Shown here: one piece after another, positions 31,639 through 43,242 of the stretch
Layout of the letters: each line of letters begins with the position of its first letter
Position numbering within the stretch: position 1 is the stretch's first letter
DNA from: Craspedostauros australis
Lineage: Eukaryota > Bacillariophyta > Bacillariophyceae > Mastogloiales > Achnanthaceae
Direction of reading: 5' to 3'
Length of the DNA: 64,000 nucleotides
Assembly (NCBI GenBank): GCA_026770025.1
Contig: JAMXDE010000076.1
Span: 1 to 64,000 of the forward strand
Notes under the pieces: generated by a model
Told to the model about the DNA's origin: nothing
Databases searched by the model: none
The model's input: only the letters and a program-made list of their open reading frames with translations
Made by a program: the position numbers and the translations under genes

Positions 31639-32562
31639 TTATGTGTTAAGCTTACTGTTGATAGGACGATCGAGTAAAAGGGCAGGGTTCATGCTGTCGT
31701 ACTTCAGCCGTTCTTGTTGCACAGCAACATGTCGTGATGGTTCTGCACACTCACAGCTGTTCAGTAGCCCCATCCGTAGAGCAGTACTTGATCCATGGGT
31801 GTGGATATGCTTCAAGATGCTTGTAGGTTTTGCAAGATGGTTAACTGGACAGGTGGCGTGGGTGCATGAGCTGGAGGGTGAGCAGAGCATGGATCGTGGT
31901 TCAACTACACACCATGCACGTGGTAGCCTTTCATCGCGGTATCGGATTCGGATACTGGGTACCGTGTACGCGACATGGACGATTGAGTCCTGGATAGGTC
32001 CTGTACCAAGTCTGTCCCAACTCACCACATCAACAGAGTCTGTTGCGCAAGCATGATGGAGTGCTGTTCTTCCGAATATGTCTTGGAGGTTGAAATTGAT
32101 CTTGGTGCCATGTGTGTCGCGCGCCAATCCAAGCAAGCATTCCACCGTCTCTGCATCGCCCACCTCACAAGCAAATTGAAGAGGTGATGTACCGTTTAGG
32201 TCTTGTTCGTTGATGCAGGCAACGCCGTTTGGCATCCCATTTGGGCTCTCGTGGTAGAAGTCGAACAGGCGCTCAATGATATCCAGATGGCCAATATGGT
32301 AAGCCATATACAGCAGTGGTTCACTATATGTGCGTTGCATGATGACATCAAATGTAATGTGTTTGCTGTCTTTGCTGAAGTCAAGCAGGCAATCCAGCAC
32401 CTCAACATGACCAATCACGCAAGTACATTGGAGTGGTGTTTCACCTTTGCTGTTTTGAGCCACGATGTCCATCTCTGTCCCATTCTCAATCAAAGAATGG
32501 ACAGTTGCCACATTGCCCGATCTGCAGGCATCATGTAGTGGCCAATATACTGCCCTGCTCAT
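31639..32562 (-). CDS. Ankyrin-repeat protein
   Basis: ATG at 32562. The first ~180 residues form about five ankyrin repeats: 'WPLHDACRSGNVATVHSLI', 'GETPLQCTCVIGHVEVLDCL', 'EPLLYMAYHIGHLDIIERLF', 'GTSPLQFACEVGDAETVECL' and 'GRTALHHACATDSVDVV'. Ankyrin repeats bind protein partners; no enzyme or membrane segment is seen. After 'SVDVV' ankyrin character ends exactly at a GTGAGT splice-donor-like site (about 32027). The frame stays open to 31639 with low-complexity-like sequence, so the last third may be intron or 3' UTR. The 5' repeats are reliable and the 3' end is not. Confidence 0.75.
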   Translation of the reverse strand: MSRAVYWPLHDACRSGNVATVHSLIENGTEMDIVAQNSKGETPLQCTCVIGHVEVLDCLLDFSKDSKHITFDVIMQRTYSEPLLYMAYHIGHLDIIERLFDFYHESPNGMPNGVACINEQDLNGTSPLQFACEVGDAETVECLLGLARDTHGTKINFNLQDIFGRTALHHACATDSVDVVSWDRLGTGPIQDSIVHVAYTVPSIRIRYRDERLPRAWCVVEPRSMLCSPSSSCTHATCPVNHLAKPTSILKHIHTHGSSTALRMGLLNSCECAEPSRHVAVQQERLKYDSMNPALLLDRPINSKLNT

Positions 32563-33310
32563 GACTGGTATGATTGTGTGTTGGTGTGTGGGTGTGTATG
32601 TTTGTGGATGTGTTGATCTGTACTGTCAGTAGAAGCAACATGAGGAAGCAAAAGCAGAAAGTCTGCAATCATCTGCAACGACATGCATGCATGAAAGCAA
32701 CACCAAATGAGTGTGATGAGATCAAATGTACAAGCACGAGCACCAGCTGTGTGAACCAGCTGCATGCAAGCCAGAAGCAGAAGAGAGACGACAAAAAAGG
32801 CAAGGCCAAGGCAAGGTCAAGGTCAAGAGACAGAGACAAGACACAGTGACCTCCATCTGCCCAATCAGCCATCCACATGCGCATTCATCGAACAACTAGG
32901 CAGTTACCTTCCTCAACGCTGACACGTTTCAAACCCAAAAGCGAACACAATTCACTTGCTTCTGTTCTGTCCTGCTTGATCAGACACACTCTTGCTTTGC
33001 GCCGAAGTGGATTGTCCTCGACAGATCTTGGATGTTGCAATATGGATGGAATGAGATTCCTTGTGTTGTAGAATAGATGGATACCATGCGACTGGAACTG
33101 TTGTGTGTAACCCCTTTCTTCCTTCTTGACTTCTGTCGGTCTTGCTGTGCGATGTGTTGTTGGGTTGTTGGGCTGTTGGATTTGTGTGTCGTTGTGGATC
33201 TTTCCGAAGCCGGACAAGTTGGTGTGATTTGTGTCTGAATTGTTGACACTCTTTTCTCAATTCAATTATTTTGTACACAATTTTCGCCCGAGTGGGTAGC
33301 AAGGAAAACA
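32563..33310. other. Intergenic interval before tRNA
   Basis: Holds GTGTGTGGGTGTG simple sequence just upstream of the ankyrin gene (32576-32605) and an AAGGCAAGGCCAAGG purine-rich run (32800-32840). Overlapping minus-strand ORFs 32885-33302 are short and in mutually exclusive frames; not called. Confidence 0.4.
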
Positions 33311-33383
33311 GCCTAATTAGCTCAGTCGGTAGAGCGCACGACTCTTAATCGTGTGGTCGAGGGTTCGATCCCCTCATTGGGTG
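33311..33383 (+). tRNA. trnK-CUU: tRNA-Lys (anticodon CTT)
   Basis: 73-nt cloverleaf: acceptor GCCTAAT with ATTGGGT, D-arm GCTC..GAGC, anticodon stem CACGA/TCGTG with loop CTCTTAA (anticodon CTT, codon AAG), variable loop TGGTC, T-arm GAGGG/CCCTC with TTCGATC, discriminator G. No intron; the CCA tail is not encoded. A-box (TAGCTCAGTCGG) and B-box (GGTTCGATCCC) are intact and a T6 Pol III terminator follows at 33386-33391. The first acceptor pair is G1-U72 instead of the usual G-C. Confidence 0.96.
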
Positions 33384-33874
33384 CCTTTTTTGCTGCGCAC
33401 AAACCTTCGGCATCCTATTTTGTCATGTGGATCGTGGCTCATTTTTGTTGGTCTTTTTGTTGTGCGAGATAAGATTGGATGACTTGGCCGACGCACCGCT
33501 CTCTCCTCTAAAGTTCATAGGTCGTACGAATACAACCATCACACTGAAGAGCAATGTGTGACACTCAGCAATAACATAATGTGGTACATATACTGGCGCT
33601 AACTGGAGTCCATCCTACCGTGATGTGAGCAGAACGCCCTCATCTCTTGAAGTATCCTATGCGACTCTGCTCTAAATACATCTGATGCATCAGTTTTCAA
33701 AGCACGCGCAATCAACATTCTACTTCAGGAGAGTATTGTCGCTTGCAACAGATGCACCCAACAAATGCACATTCGTATGAACCGGCATTTTCTTATGTCT
33801 CAATACATCTCGGGGTGTCCGGCATTCCGATCAACCTGGGATCAACTTCACATCGACCTGACATCAACAGGCTG
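33384..33874. other. Intergenic interval
   Basis: From the tRNA to the 3' end of the glycosyltransferase gene. No supported feature beyond the Pol III terminator. Confidence 0.4.
33386..33391 (+). terminator. Pol III terminator of tRNA-Lys
   Basis: Run of six T two bases after the mature tRNA end. Confidence 0.85.
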
Positions 33875-35336
33875 TCACTGCACAACAGTGAACTCCCTAT
33901 CGTTGCACCCGACCTCCAGCTTGCCTTGATCATTGTACCTGGCGTAGCAACCGTGGACAGTCTTGCACAAGTCCACCTCCCTGTAGAAATCCGGGTCCGT
34001 GATGTTCTTCTCGTGGTACGCAAAGGCGTGCTTTCTCAGATGGTCGTACTTGCCGCCGGTCTGATCCAGCTGCAGACCAAGGCCACCGCGGCCGTGCGCC
34101 GAGGACTCTTGAACGTCGGTGCAAAATATGATGGGCTGGTCCTTCATTTGCACAAGTGCATCGCCGTGATGGCCCTTCACGATACCAAGATTCCTGAAGT
34201 AGCGGAGGGCTGCCTGGCCGTAGGCGTATTTGCCAGCGACGTAGCCGGCATCCGGGTCGCAAACCGGCTTCAAGGTTTTTGTTTTGTATGTCTGCTCGTA
34301 CGTCTGAACGAGGGCGTACCAAAGGCCCGGTTGATCTGTGTCGCCACCGTGGGTTGAGTCAGGTTGATTGTTGATTGATAAGAAACGTGAGTTGACGAGC
34401 AAATACAAACAATACCGGCGCTTCAGACACTACCATCAATGGCGACAATAGGGGCAGGCAAAGAAGACAGGACGTACCGCTGTGATGCCAATCGTACTTG
34501 GGCTTTCCATCGGCCATGGATTCCATGGGGAAATTCCCCTTCGGGCAGACGCCACGGCCAAACTTCATCCAATTGTCCAAAGTGCGATGGCCGAATTCCG
34601 AATTCTTGACCATGAAGGTGAAGGTGGAGAAGAGGACCTTCGGGCGGATGTCCGCCGGGGCGATGATGCTGGGATTCTGCTTGTACAACTCAAAGTCTTT
34701 CAAGAACGCCTCGAGAGGGCGCGACAGGTCCCGGATAACATGGTCGAGATCGCCGTAGAAGATCCAGTCGTAGTTGCTTAGCTGCGATTTCAAGTGCGGG
34801 ACCCTGTTCCATGACCCGAAACTCAGCCAAGGCGCCTGCGCTCTGTCCTCGTCGCTGAATGCGCTGGTGGTATTGAAGATGAAGTCGTACCCCCACATGT
34901 AGGCGTAGCAGGCCTTGTTGATGGTGTTGTCGAATTCAGTGACCTTGGTGTAACCACCGCCTTCTATGGCCTGCGGCACAAAGGACGCCAGTAGGGCGAT
35001 CCTCGGTCGGCCTTTGGCTGGGTTGCTGTTGGCAATGACGTCGCTGCCATGTTCGTGGGGATCTCTCTGACTCCGAAGAGCTGCTCCAACGGGCTCCTGA
35101 TCATCGTGTGGCATCCACCCCTGCTTGCTTTCTTTGGAGCTCATACTTGGGGAATGAGCCAGCTCTCTCATCCACTTCTGTTGCAGTATTATGTAGACCA
35201 AAACGACGATGAACGCAAGCAGGTTCCGGAAGGTCCTCATCCCCATCCTCGGCCGTTGCGCGGCCAATCGGAGTGGCGTCCTCCTCGGTTCCATGCTTGC
35301 AGATCGGATCAGAAGTGCTGCCAATCGCCGAACCAA
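33875..35336 (-). CDS. GT34-like type II membrane glycosyltransferase (439 aa)
   Basis: Two exons on the minus strand: 35336-34478 and 34335-33875. The 142-bp intron has donor GTACGT and acceptor ACAG; the join restores 'WHHSDQPGLWYAL'. The N-terminus is short and basic, then one membrane anchor at about residues 40-58 ('LLAFIVVLVYIILQQ'), then a lumenal catalytic domain, as in Golgi glycosyltransferases. 'YDWIFYGDLDHVI' has the Asp-x-Asp metal and sugar-nucleotide site, and 'TFMVKNSEFGHRTLDNWMKF' with 'DQPGLW' matches the GMA12/MNN10 (GT34) pattern. It should add a hexose, likely galactose or mannose, to glycoproteins or polysaccharides; donor and acceptor cannot be read from sequence. Several in-frame ATGs precede the anchor; the first is used. 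Confidence 0.75.
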
Positions 35337-36203
35337 CGCTCTTCCCAGAGTTCATCCACGGATCATCCAGAGACCGTCCTGCCAATGGCACACCTGTCGA
35401 ATCCACGAAGCACAGAATGCTTGCGCAGCTTCCTAGTGCCTAAGCGTTCGATGGTGTTGTCTGATTCCTTTCAAGCGCTGTTGTCTGCTTGCTATCGCCT
35501 GCTCAACCCAATGGCCGATTTGCTCGGCGTATCCGACGACGATCTCGTTGCGTTCTATGCCAAGTCTAGGTCTGTGGCAACAAACGCTTGGACCTGAAAC
35601 CGCATCAGCACTCGCAGCAGCAGAATGTTCTACTCTGTCGCTATTGTGCGACAATGACAATGACAATGATGATGTGCAGAGAAAGATGGCAAGAGTGATG
35701 GCAAGGAGTCTGGTAATCACAAGAATGATCGTCACATCGCTCACCACAAACAAATGACACCGAAACAACACTGTTGTTCCTTTCAACGCATACGGGATTC
35801 AATCTGGTTGCTCTCCGTGACTCAATTGGTTCCAACACGCGCTCCTCCCTCTCCGGCTGTTGGCGTGAACTGCCGATCACAATCAACACGATCAGCAACT
35901 CCTCATCTCCAATCTTCGATCAGCAACCCATTGGAGAACATCACACCCTTCATCGGAGTCTACAATCACTCCCAGAAGTACGAGACGAACACTGATGGAA
36001 GCGCGATGTGCGCTCCATTCGATGGGAATGCTCTACGACTATAGTACTCTGCTATGCTTCATACTGATATTATACAAAACTATTCGTGCTCATTCGTCCA
36101 CGTCGTCGAGGGACGGGTATCTCTCCATATCCGCAGGCTACCACCAACATTAATACCAACACCAATACCGGCGCCAATGACAGTGCCAACCTTTCAGAGA
36201 GCA
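35337..36203. other. Intergenic interval
   Basis: Lies between the 5' end of the glycosyltransferase and the 3' end of the 36204-40130 gene, so it must hold the glycosyltransferase promoter. No distinctive motif found; ORFs here are short shadows. Confidence 0.4.
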
Positions 36204-37563
36204 CTAAAACCGACTGGCGGCACCGATTGAGTCTGCGTCCCCGATCCATTTGACGATGTCGACTGTGATGCCCGCGTAGAACGGGGTGTTCTTGGGCAGG
36301 CAGGCCACGGCCAGGATCTTCGTGATATCCATGGGGACACCGATCTGGAACTTGACGGACTGCATCGACGGCCGGTTGTCGTTGTTGTACACCCAGACGT
36401 CCACCATCATTCCCTTGCCGACTGGATCCCACAGCGTCACTGTGCCATTCAGGATGCGCGCGCCTCGGATGAATTGGCACCAGCCGCTGCAGTAGTTCTT
36501 CCGTCCGTGGATTCCGGCGGAACAGTTCCCGATCAGCGCCGATTTGCCCAGGTTCTGGTTGAACTTGAACCCCGAGATCTTCTTGCCCGCTCCCGGCACC
36601 CACATCCCCACGGCGCACTTCAGTGGCGTTTTGCTGTAGTGCAGCACGAGCCGACCGGACGAGTCCGGTTCGTACACAAGGTAGCACACGCCTGTGGGAG
36701 GAACAAACACGCTCTCAGATGTCAGGTGGATGTTGCTGTTCTCATCGTCGTCACCATCCGCCGCAGGCTGCGGGGCGGGTGCGGGCTTCGGTTCGGCGAT
36801 GCTGGGCGATGGTGGGACTGGAGCAAAGTCAGGCATGACGGCGCGCTTCGGTAGCGGCACGCCCTGCTCATCCTTCTCGTCGTCATCGTCGTCCATCGTT
36901 TCGTTTGTTTCATGGCTCACCGCGATGGACAACCCGACGTCTGCGTTGCCGCCGGCGTGAACAGTCATGCTGGAACCACCTATGGGTGCTGCTGCCGGTG
37001 TCTCCGAAGCACTGCCATCCACCGCATCGGTAGTCAGCGACTCCGCTGCCTTAATTTCGCTGAGGATCGCAAACTCCGCCAGCGCGCCGACCTTCCTGGC
37101 CTTCTTCTTGAACTTCTTCCCGTCCAGCGGTCCGCTCCCGTAGAACTCGGTGTTCTTAGGAAGGCATGCGACGCCATCCACCATGGTGGTGTCGAACTTG
37201 GGTGCCGCTTTGACGCAGGTTCCAGCAATGTAGAGATAGAAGTCGACGGGCAGCCCCACGTTCAGCACCGTGACGGTGGCATCCATGCTCCTCGCCGCCT
37301 TGACGAACTGGCACCATCCATTGTAGTAGTTCTTGCGTTCCTGGGTGACGCCCATGGCGCAGTTACCGATGAGCTCGGATGATCCGAGGTTCTGCGCGGT
37401 CTTGAAGGCATGAATGTCGGGTGTGGTCCAAACGCCGACGGCTCCATCGATGGGGAATTCGCTGTAGTGGATGTTGAGCTCGCCAGAGACGGGATGGTAG
37501 ACCAGATAGCAGGCACCGCCTTGTGGGAAGCCATCGAAGACAGACTTTTGCTTGTCCGGTTCG

Positions 37564-37594
<31 letters not shown>

Positions 37595-40130
37595 CCTCCT
37601 GTCGCTGTTGCTCGGAAGCGGGAGCATCTGAACTTGGCAGCGCCATGTCTTCTCCCACGACACCCTGGCTGCTGAAATTTGCAGACGATGATGATGATGG
37701 TGGTGATGTGGATTGTCCCAACGGTTTGAGCTGCACGACGATCTTGTTTGAAGTCGATGGCTGCGTTTCGGCAGGGAGTTGATCGTTGGAAGACTTGAGA
37801 CCTGCCATGGTATGTCGCAAGATGCTGTGGGTTGGTTTTTCACTTGGCACGACAGGTTGCGTGGTATCGTGGGCGTTACCACTTCCGCCGTTGTTGCTAT
37901 TGGTATCGCTGGGCATGACCGATTCTGGTTTGCGCGTCACCTGGTCGCTCTGCTGGTGCTTGACTTTGAGCGCTGCATCCAGCACGGGTGTTTTGCTGGG
38001 CACAGGCGTGGGTTCGTCAAAGAGATCCATGTCATCCAACGACTTGATGTCGTCTTCGGTTACCGGGCGCGGCTGGTTGGCCGTGATGAGATGATCGGGG
38101 ACGTTGACCTGGAGTGTTGCATTGCCGTTATGATGATTGGTTCCCAACCCGTTGATGTACGCCGAAGAATCCGTGCTGGATTGCTGCTGCTGCTGCTGCT
38201 GCTGCTGCCGCCTCTGTTCGTCGAGGTCGTGCTTGGCTTTAAGCGCCGCGTCCATGATCGTGGTTTTGGACGTCGAGGCTTCGTCAGCGGAATCGAAGAT
38301 CTGCAGTTCGTCGAGCGATTTTTCATCCGAATACGTTCGAAGCTTGGGCTGATTCATGGACAAGAGATAGTCAGGCACGATGGGCTTGTCGGACTCCTGC
38401 GAGTCGAGGTTCTGTAGCCTCGCGCGATTGTCGGCACCATTGCCATGAACAATATGACCATTCAAGTTGACCTCGTGGTCATGGCCATTGTTATCGTCAT
38501 CATCATCATCATCATCATCATATTCATATTGAGGTTCAAAGGAATTTTGTGTTGCTGCGGACGAACGTGAATGTACGTTTGCATGTACGTTTGCGTTTGC
38601 GATTGCCGTGGTTGTGCCAGGGGCATGATCGACAATAGATTGACTGTGGGTCGATTGCTGCTGCGAATCCAAGATCTGCTTTGCCTTGTGAGCTGCATCC
38701 TGCATTGGCGTTCTAGATCTTTGCTTGGTCGTAGGATCCTCCTCGACATCGATGAAGAGATCGGCGTCGTCCAAGGATTTGTCATCGTCATACTTCGTCT
38801 TCGGCTGGTTGAGCTTCGTGAGGTGTTTTTGCATGGTAGTTGGAGGCTGATGGTCACCGCCCGTGCTGACAGTGGAATCACCAGCAGGCTCAGCATTGTT
38901 ACCAGCATTGTTACCAGCATTGTTACCAGCATTGCTACCAGCATTGCTACCAGCATCGTTGGTTGGATCAGAGAGGAGATGTTGGAACGTGAAGAGCCCC
39001 GTTTCGTTGAGGTATTCAATGTGATCGAAATCCCCAATATAGGTGTAGCTGTACTCGACATTGGGATCAACAGCATCCGAGTGTTGATTGTCTTGCGTGA
39101 CCACCGATTGGAGGAAGAACTGCGGATATTGTCGGATGCCAGACAAGGCGAAGAGGTGCTTGCGGCGATCCATCTGCTGATCCCCGTAGACGATCGAAAC
39201 GACTGCGTCGAATTGCAAATTGGCCCTGTTTGCAGCTGCTTTGCACATTGTGAGCGCCCGATCCTGGTTCGCCGACTGCTGTCTGGTGGATGTCATGGTG
39301 GAGCACAGAATGAGGAGTTGCTTTTGTGTGGCCGTGGTTGTGGCTGTGGCTGTGGTTGTGGTGGAAGCAAGTCCAACAGGATGATTGACAGTAGAGGCAG
39401 CAGAAGCGGTGAAGTTGCGGGTGTTGGTTGAGTTGGCTGAGTTGGCTGAGTTGACGAAAGGCTCCGTCGACTTTGATCTGGAAGGAGTGGTGGTGGGTGG
39501 AGCGAGATCATCTTCACCATCATCGATGATCCTGCGTCTGGAAGCGGAGAGCGGTGGATCCGCAGCAACCCCATGATCCGGCTGATCGTCCTCCATGCCG
39601 CCTCTGCGAGGAAGGGAACCATGGCTGGTGTCGCGATGCTGCTTTTCGAAATCTGCCATGGACTCTGCGGATGATGTTGCAGTTGGAGTCGCAGCTGGAG
39701 TTGATGGGACCGGTCCTTCGTTGGTCTCCATGGTGTGTGTGCTGCGTGTGGTGTCCCTGGTGTCCCTGTTCGATGTGACAACAGTCACGATGCTGGCAAC
39801 AGTGGATCCTCTATTGAATGGAGTCGGAGATGGGTGAGCATCATTGTTGGCATCATTGTTGGCATCATTGCTGGCATCATTGGTTGCAGTCGTATCCACG
39901 TTTGCATTCTGAATTGCATTCGTGTTTGTGCCTGTGGTTGTGCCTGCTGTGGCAGCTGTGCTTGTGGTTGTGGCAGCGACGGCATCAGCCATGGCCGCAC
40001 TCGCAGGAGCTGACCTCTGAACATAGTGAATGGCGTTCTCAACAGCATCCTGGTTGAGAAGCAGCAGGTAGTTCAGCACATCCCTCAGCTGAGATTCATT
40101 CAATCGATCAATTGTCGTTGAGAGATCCAT
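36204..40130 (-). CDS. Large modular protein: glutaredoxin-like domain, three repeats, tandem C-terminal domains (1308 aa)
   Basis: Intronless. Residues 1-270 are low-complexity (Asn/Ala/Thr). About 270-375 resembles the SH3BGR/glutaredoxin-like fold common in diatom proteins: 'ANQDRAL', 'RRKHLFALSGIRQYPQFFL' and 'YTYIGDFDHIEYLNE'; no CxxC, so probably not a redox enzyme. Three ~50-residue repeats follow at about 434-490, 582-635 and 677-730, each with NQP, 'DEKSLD' or 'DDKSLD', and 'DAALKAKH' or similar. Two homologous ~130-residue domains end the protein (about 870-995 and 1146-1290), sharing CYLVY, 'HYS', 'IGNC', 'KNYY.GWCQF' and 'ACLPKNT.FY'. No signal peptide or membrane segment. Probably a scaffold; function unknown. 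It shares a divergent promoter region with RPLP2. Confidence 0.8.
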
Positions 40131-41118
40131 TGTGCTTTTCTGTCGTTCTGTTGTGTTCTGTCGTACTGCTCTGTCCTGTCGTACTGCTCTGTTGTGAAGT
40201 GGTCTTTGCAGGGTTCCTTTTTGTTTTCTCTCGCTAATTGGATGGTGCTCGTACGATAGCTGATATCAAGGGCAAGAGTGAATATATGGTACGACTATGG
40301 CACCAAAGCTGAGAGCGCAAGCGAGAGCACAAGTGAGGGCGCAAGGACTCAACACCAAAGATCGTCAGATAATGCGAAAGATCTTCCCAAGTCCGACACC
40401 AAGACCAACACCAACTCTGATGCAGAGACGACAACGACAACAATGAGCCATTTTGCGCACATCACGCACCTCGCTGCGATTCGCGTTTTTTCTTCTTTTC
40501 CCTCCCACACATGTGCGTGACATGCTTTTTCAAACAGCGCGAATCCTTGCAATGCTGGCGCCAATTTTAACGGTCTTCCGAATCGACCTCAACTTCAACC
40601 GTTCGAAACCGATATTGCGAGGTCTCTCTTCGAGCTTTTACTGGTTACCTCCTTACCACATGTCCAATCACGAGTTCTGTTCCACGTTTGATTCGTTCGA
40701 GTACACCTGTCAACAACAACAACAACAAGATGAAGTTGCCGTGTGTTGCGACGCCGTGTTTTCCATCGACACGCCAAGGGATCGCCCGAGTTGCCACCGA
40801 CGCAAATGAGAGGCGCCGTGTTCCCGATCGCTCCGCCGTTGACCTCTTCGTCTCCTGTGTCCTCTTCTGGTCTCTCTCTCTCTCTCGCTCGCTTTGTTGG
40901 CTCTTCTGTCTGTCACCACCAACCTCCGCAGCCACCCGCCTCAACTTCCGCACCAAACCAACGGCCTCAGCTTCACAAATCAACACGTTTGAAGAACTTG
41001 CTGGCCGCTTCCGTAGCTTAAACCTGCTAGCAATCCGACAAACACTACTGCGACACCTCTCCACTGCACTCCCACTACACTATCAAATACCCCACCAGTA
41101 TCCCACCAGCATCCCATC
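40131..41118. promoter_or_regulatory. Divergent intergenic region of the 1308-aa gene and RPLP2
   Basis: 988 bp between two divergent start codons. It contains CTGTCGTACTGCTCTGT repeats near the left gene and a (CT)n pyrimidine run at 40871-40890. A bidirectional promoter is expected from layout; no TATA box was identified with confidence. Confidence 0.45.
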
Positions 41119-41802
41119 ATGAAGCACATGGCTGTCTACCTCCTCTGCGTCCTTGGCGGCAAGGAAAACCCAACGAAGGACGACATCAGCAAGGCGATGT
41201 CCACCGTCGGACTTGAGGCCGATGATGCAAGCGTGGATGCCCTCCTCACCGCCCTCGAGGGCAAGGATCTCAACGAGCTGCTCGAGTCCGGAAAGGGCCT
41301 CCTTGCCAAGATCGGTGGAGGTGGCGGCGGCGGCGGTGGTGCTGCCGGAGGCGCTGGAGGCGATGCGTGAGTTCAATCCCAGTTTCATTTTGTGGTTGTG
41401 GCTGCTTTGCTTTGGCTCTCATGGTTGGGCTACTTACTGTCTTGGCATCCGCTATGGCTCGGCCTTTCCATTGATCTTTACTGCGATTCTATGCTTCTGC
41501 TCTTTGGGAATGCGGTTGCGTTGGTACCTGCGTATGAATTGATAATTGCTCAACACATCAACGCTCGCTCGTCCAACCACTCACACCATGCACTTGTGCT
41601 GCTACCTTGTCCCCAACCCTCACACGCACATACACAACACCTATGTGTATCTGCAACGACGACAACAATGACCACAACTGATTCCATCAAACACAGCGAG
41701 GCCGAAGAAGAGAAGGAGGAAGAGAAGGTCGAGGAAGAAGAGATGGACCTTGGCGGCGGCATGGACATGTTCGGAGGAGATGAAGGAGGCGGCGACTATT
41801 AA
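41119..41802 (+). CDS. RPLP2: 60S acidic ribosomal protein P2
   Basis: Exons 41119-41366 and 41697-41802; the 330-bp intron has donor GTGAGT and acceptor ACACAG, giving 117 aa. The N-terminal 65 residues are the P1/P2 helical dimerisation domain ('YLLCVLGGKENPT', 'VGLEADD', 'ALEGKDLNELLESG'), typed as P2 by the 'YLLCVLGGK' start. A Gly/Ala hinge and a Glu-rich segment follow. P2 forms the lateral stalk of the large subunit that recruits elongation factors. The C-terminus reads 'MDLGGGMDMFGGDEGGGDY' instead of the near-universal eukaryotic SDDDMGFGLFD. Length is normal. Confidence 0.95.
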
Positions 41803-43242
41803 GCAAACGGTGAGCTTCGGGTTGTCATCCAATTGCAACCCAAGGTGTTGTCTGCGAAATAAAACAAATAGCCAAACCACTTCATTTCTGGGAAATATAA
41901 TATGCATGTACTATACTATATCATCCCTTTCTGCTTCTTCATCGTCGCTTAGGGCAGACCACAGAATGCACGCCAGGCCGCGGCAAGTTGGTTGGTTGTG
42001 CGAATTCAATAGTCGTAGGTGCATCGTGTCCGCAGCATCCCCAGACCATGGTATTAGAGAGAATGCAAGTCACAGTCCATGGACTTCACATTCACAATCA
42101 TCCATTTCACGGCGGCACAGGAGGACCACCTATCATACATACCCTGTGTCTCCAGCCTTCATGTGATAGATCGTGGAACGCGATATGGAGTTGTCTAATG
42201 CGCATTGCGTGTATGAAAAGTGCTCGAACAGTATGATTATGATATTGCAGAGCAACTGTGGGTGGAGCAACAGTGGCTCGTCGTCATAGTGCGACTAGTC
42301 GTATAGTAGCTAATGCTATTCTCCATTCTGTAGCAGCGTCTCCACAGGCACGTATACGTGCCTGTGTGCCGCTCAGCGCAACGCATTCATGAAACAGTCA
42401 TCAGACCCAAAGCAAACGGATAGACTGACAGACCTCGCAAAGAAACACGCTGCACGACACGGGAAGAACAACCACGATGATGAAGTTCCGTGATTCAGCC
42501 CCGACTCAATGCGCTACAACAAAAACCGCAGCACGACACGACACGACACGACACGACTGTTCCTGAGCGAACAAGCGAGAGAACGAAACAGAAGTCAGCA
42601 CAACACGAGATCGCACAACACACGCTTCGCTCCTTTTCTGTTTCCTCCCAAACACTCTTCGGCGCCATTGTGCAATCACTTCATTGCAAACTCCAACGAA
42701 ATCATAGTCGTACCATCACCACACACGTTCACTCATTGATCCAGGTATGTTGACAGAGGATGTTGCTGTGGTTATGATTATGGTCGTGTGGTCGTGTAGC
42801 TGTGGTCACGGTGGTGTGAAATGCAAGAATTGGGAGAAGCGCATCATCAGCCAAGATGAAGATCTGCAAGAATGGCACCGCCCGCAGCGCTCTTGATCTT
42901 GGTCGCACCTGCGGCCATGCCTCCCTTTCCTCCCCTTGGAGACCTTCCTTCATCAAATACCTCTTGCGATCTCTTTCCCCCCCTCTGGTCCATTTGATTG
43001 TGTCCATCTGATTGTGTTCGTCTGATTGTGTTCATCTGCTGCCTCTGCTCGCAACAGCCACAGTAACAGTCATATACGTAAGATGCGCTCCTCACCTACG
43101 CCATCTCCCACTTGAATACTCAACTTGCATGTTTCCAAATCTGACCCGCTCCAGAACAATCAGACGGCCACTGCAACAAACAGCATCCAGCAACCCATTC
43201 AGCTACTCATCCAACGAACGAGAAAGCAAAGTCACTGAAACA
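41803..43242. other. Intergenic interval
   Basis: 1.4 kb between RPLP2 and VPS2, same strand. It contains an (ACACG)n run near 42533-42556 and a C-rich patch at about 42977. Only small conflicting ORFs; nothing called. Confidence 0.4.

Noticed and set aside
38571-39431. 286-codon plus-strand ORF
   Set aside because: Antisense shadow of the 1308-residue gene.
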